Below, one piece after another: positions 12,644 through 13,550 of a stretch of DNA of 13,550 nucleotides. The translations under genes were made by a program, and so were the position numbers. This DNA is from Chlamydiota bacterium (GTDB lineage Bacteria; Chlamydiota; Chlamydiia; Chlamydiales; Rhabdochlamydiaceae). The stretch spans positions 1-13,550 of the forward strand of contig JAHFTP010000025.1 of assembly GCA_023265495.1 (NCBI GenBank), read 5' to 3'. The notes beneath the pieces are model-generated. The model saw only the letters and a program-made list of their open reading frames with translations, ran no database searches and was not told the origin of the DNA. Every line of letters starts with the position of its first letter. The first letter of the stretch is position 1.

Positions 12644-13183
12644 ATGAAGAAAATAGATTTTGCAAATATCACTCTAAAAGAACTTGCTTGTTTTGTATAC
12701 GAAACACTCAAAAATCATAACATTGATGTAGTATTAGTAGGTGGAGCCTGCGTATCTATTTATAGCGAGAATCGTTATCAATCTATGGATGTAGATTTTG
12801 CAACATATGTGGAGCTGAAACCTGTTGAGAAAATTCTTAATGAATTTGGTTTCAAAAGACTCGGTAGGAGTTTTAGTCATGAAAATTGTCCTTATTTAAT
12901 CGATTTTGTAAATCCGCCGATAACAGTAGGAAATGAGGCTATTCATAAGTTCCAAACGTTGAGAACAGAAACAGGTAGATTGCAGTTACTCTCTCCCACT
13001 GACTGTGTCAAAGATAGGCTGGCCTCCTTTTTTTACTGGAATGATATCCAGGCTCTTGATCAAGCAATTCTGGTTGCGCAGGGATGCATTATTGATAAGA
13101 GCAGTGTTGAAAAATGGGCCAAAGCCGAGGGGTTTTCAGATAAATTAAATCAGTTTTTAGAAATGCTAAAATCTTCAAAATAA
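12644..13183 (+). CDS. Nucleotidyltransferase-fold protein, candidate toxin or effector
   Basis: A 179-residue protein with the minimal polymerase-beta-type nucleotidyltransferase fold. The motif LVGGACVSIY has the GG at 33-34, and SMDVDF puts Asp49 and Asp51 at the metal site. Asp87 in YLIDFV is a plausible third acidic ligand. The C-terminal part, LLSPTDCVKDRLASFFYWND, is a strongly conserved block in this hypothetical family, followed by helices to the end. All expected catalytic residues are present, so it may transfer NMPs to an RNA or protein target, as AbiEii/MenA-type toxins do. It is cotranscribed with the wHTH gene (3-nt gap). Whether it is toxin, antitoxin (MNT-like) or a housekeeping enzyme cannot be settled from sequence. 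Confidence 0.7.
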   Translation: MKKIDFANITLKELACFVYETLKNHNIDVVLVGGACVSIYSENRYQSMDVDFATYVELKPVEKILNEFGFKRLGRSFSHENCPYLIDFVNPPITVGNEAIHKFQTLRTETGRLQLLSPTDCVKDRLASFFYWNDIQALDQAILVAQGCIIDKSSVEKWAKAEGFSDKLNQFLEMLKSSK

Positions 13184-13389
13184 GCTAGTCCTTTTACTAC
13201 AGTTTTCTTATAAATCTTAAGGCATATTGCAATTTCGTTGTTAGAAAGTCCCAGAACCTTTAATTCTTTGATTTTTGAAGCGAGTACCTGATAGATTGGC
13301 AAAGTCTGATGACAGGGAATTTTCACCTGCATGGGAATCTGAGAAAAGGTTCGAATTCGTGCCGACCGGGTCCGTAGTTTTCTAAGTAT
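13150..13389 (-). pseudogene. C-terminal fragment resembling a recombinase/transposase helix-turn-helix
   Basis: The minus-strand frame open from 13389 to the stop at 13150 contains LPIYQVLASKIKELKVLGLS, then NNEIAICLKIYKKTVVKGLAY. This is a helix-turn-helix with the 'GLSxxEIAxxLxIxxKTV' pattern often seen at the C-terminus of serine recombinases and some transposases. There is no convincing start; the first ATG is at 13332, already inside the similar region, and a stop lies at 13390-13392. The homologous stretch breaks close to the 14-bp repeat (13371-13384). The 3' end overlaps the last 34 bp of the nucleotidyltransferase gene on the other strand. It looks like a decayed mobility gene of the small island. 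A standalone 60-residue HTH protein is the alternative. Confidence 0.4.
13371..13384 (+). repeat. 14-bp direct repeat, right copy (attR-like)
   Basis: TCCGTAGTTTTCTA is identical to 12185-12198. The repeated unit is 1,186 bp long and contains the tRNA terminator, the wHTH and nucleotidyltransferase genes and the recombinase-like fragment. No complete T-arm or acceptor can be folded here, so this is not a second tRNA. Confidence 0.5.
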
Positions 13390-13514
13390 TTAATATACAA
13401 TACGTTGATGTTTTCTTTTTAAAAAACTCCTTTGTACACGACAAAAAATGATTTAAAGAAAAAAACTCGCTGAAATGCAACCATATCTCGTTGATTATCA
13501 AACATCGAGGTACT

Positions 13515-13550
13515 ATGAAGCAAGACAGCGAGCTACGAAGCATTCTATTG
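13515..13550 (+). CDS. Start of an unidentified gene, cut by the window edge
   Basis: ATG 13515, with GAGGT at 13507-13511 as ribosome-binding site, opens a frame of 12 codons (MKQDSELRSILL) that runs off the right edge. The 130 bp before it (13385-13514) are AT-rich, with no other gene seen. CTCGCTG (13466-13472) is repeated inverted as CAGCGAG (13526-13532). Too short to identify. Confidence 0.4.
   Translation, partial: MKQDSELRSILL

Noticed and set aside
13348..13374. Possible second tRNA 3' end before the right 14-bp repeat
   Set aside because: Although GGTTCGAAT resembles a T-loop, its flanks (AAAGG and TCGTG) do not pair and no acceptor or anticodon arm exists.
1..13550. CRISPR array or replication origin
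   Set aside because: No regularly spaced short repeats, no cas genes, and no clustered DnaA boxes or iterons were seen anywhere in the window.

Overview
The window looks like a chromosomal segment of a chlamydia-like bacterium (order Chlamydiales, probably an amoeba-associated 'environmental' lineage). The main evidence is the neighbourhood rplU-rpmA-obg next to a three-gene metal ABC importer. From memory this matches the set CT415-CT420 of Chlamydia trachomatis, though the order and orientation here need checking. An Obg that ends straight after its GTPase domain, an insulinase-type M16 protease and an AGCS amino-acid symporter fit the same picture. The lineage call is inference from gene content; no sequence search was possible.

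Region 1 (1-3024) is a scarred accessory zone. It holds the tail of an unknown gene, a GNAT acetyltransferase that has lost its 3' end, and the first ~43 codons of an AbiEi-type antitoxin gene joined tail-to-tail to it on the other strand. Next come a ribbon-helix-helix antitoxin whose RelE/YafQ-like toxin is reduced to 28 codons, the 3' half of a tRNA-Phe, and a GrpB-family gene fused out of frame to the last 40 codons of a GNAT gene. An apparently intact class D (OXA-type) beta-lactamase follows, overlapped by a DUF1653 gene. A 36-bp imperfect direct repeat (1164-1199 and 2911-2946) flanks the tRNA fragment, the chimera, the beta-lactamase and the DUF1653 gene.

Region 2 (3025-8972) is core genome: a 928-residue secreted M16 metalloprotease, an AGCS sodium:alanine/glycine symporter, and on the opposite strand rplU-rpmA-obg. 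The symporter and obg are convergent and their stop codons overlap, with no terminator between them. The only strong plus-strand terminator lies about 1 kb further on, just upstream of obg, which suggests a long antisense overlap.

Region 3 (8973-11973) has an AT-rich gap with two very short lysine/arginine-rich open frames on the plus strand, then on the minus strand a tightly packed operon: zinc/manganese-type substrate-binding lipoprotein, ATPase and ABC-3 permease.

Region 4 (11974-13550) contains an intact tRNA-Ser(GGA) with a terminator. It is followed by a winged-helix regulator plus nucleotidyltransferase pair (a candidate toxin-antitoxin or defence module with its own promoter and palindromic operator), and by a reverse-strand fragment resembling the C-terminus of a recombinase/transposase. 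A 14-bp direct repeat that includes the tRNA 3' end brackets this ~1.2-kb unit, so it looks like a small, degraded tRNA-integrated island. The first 12 codons of another gene run off the right edge.
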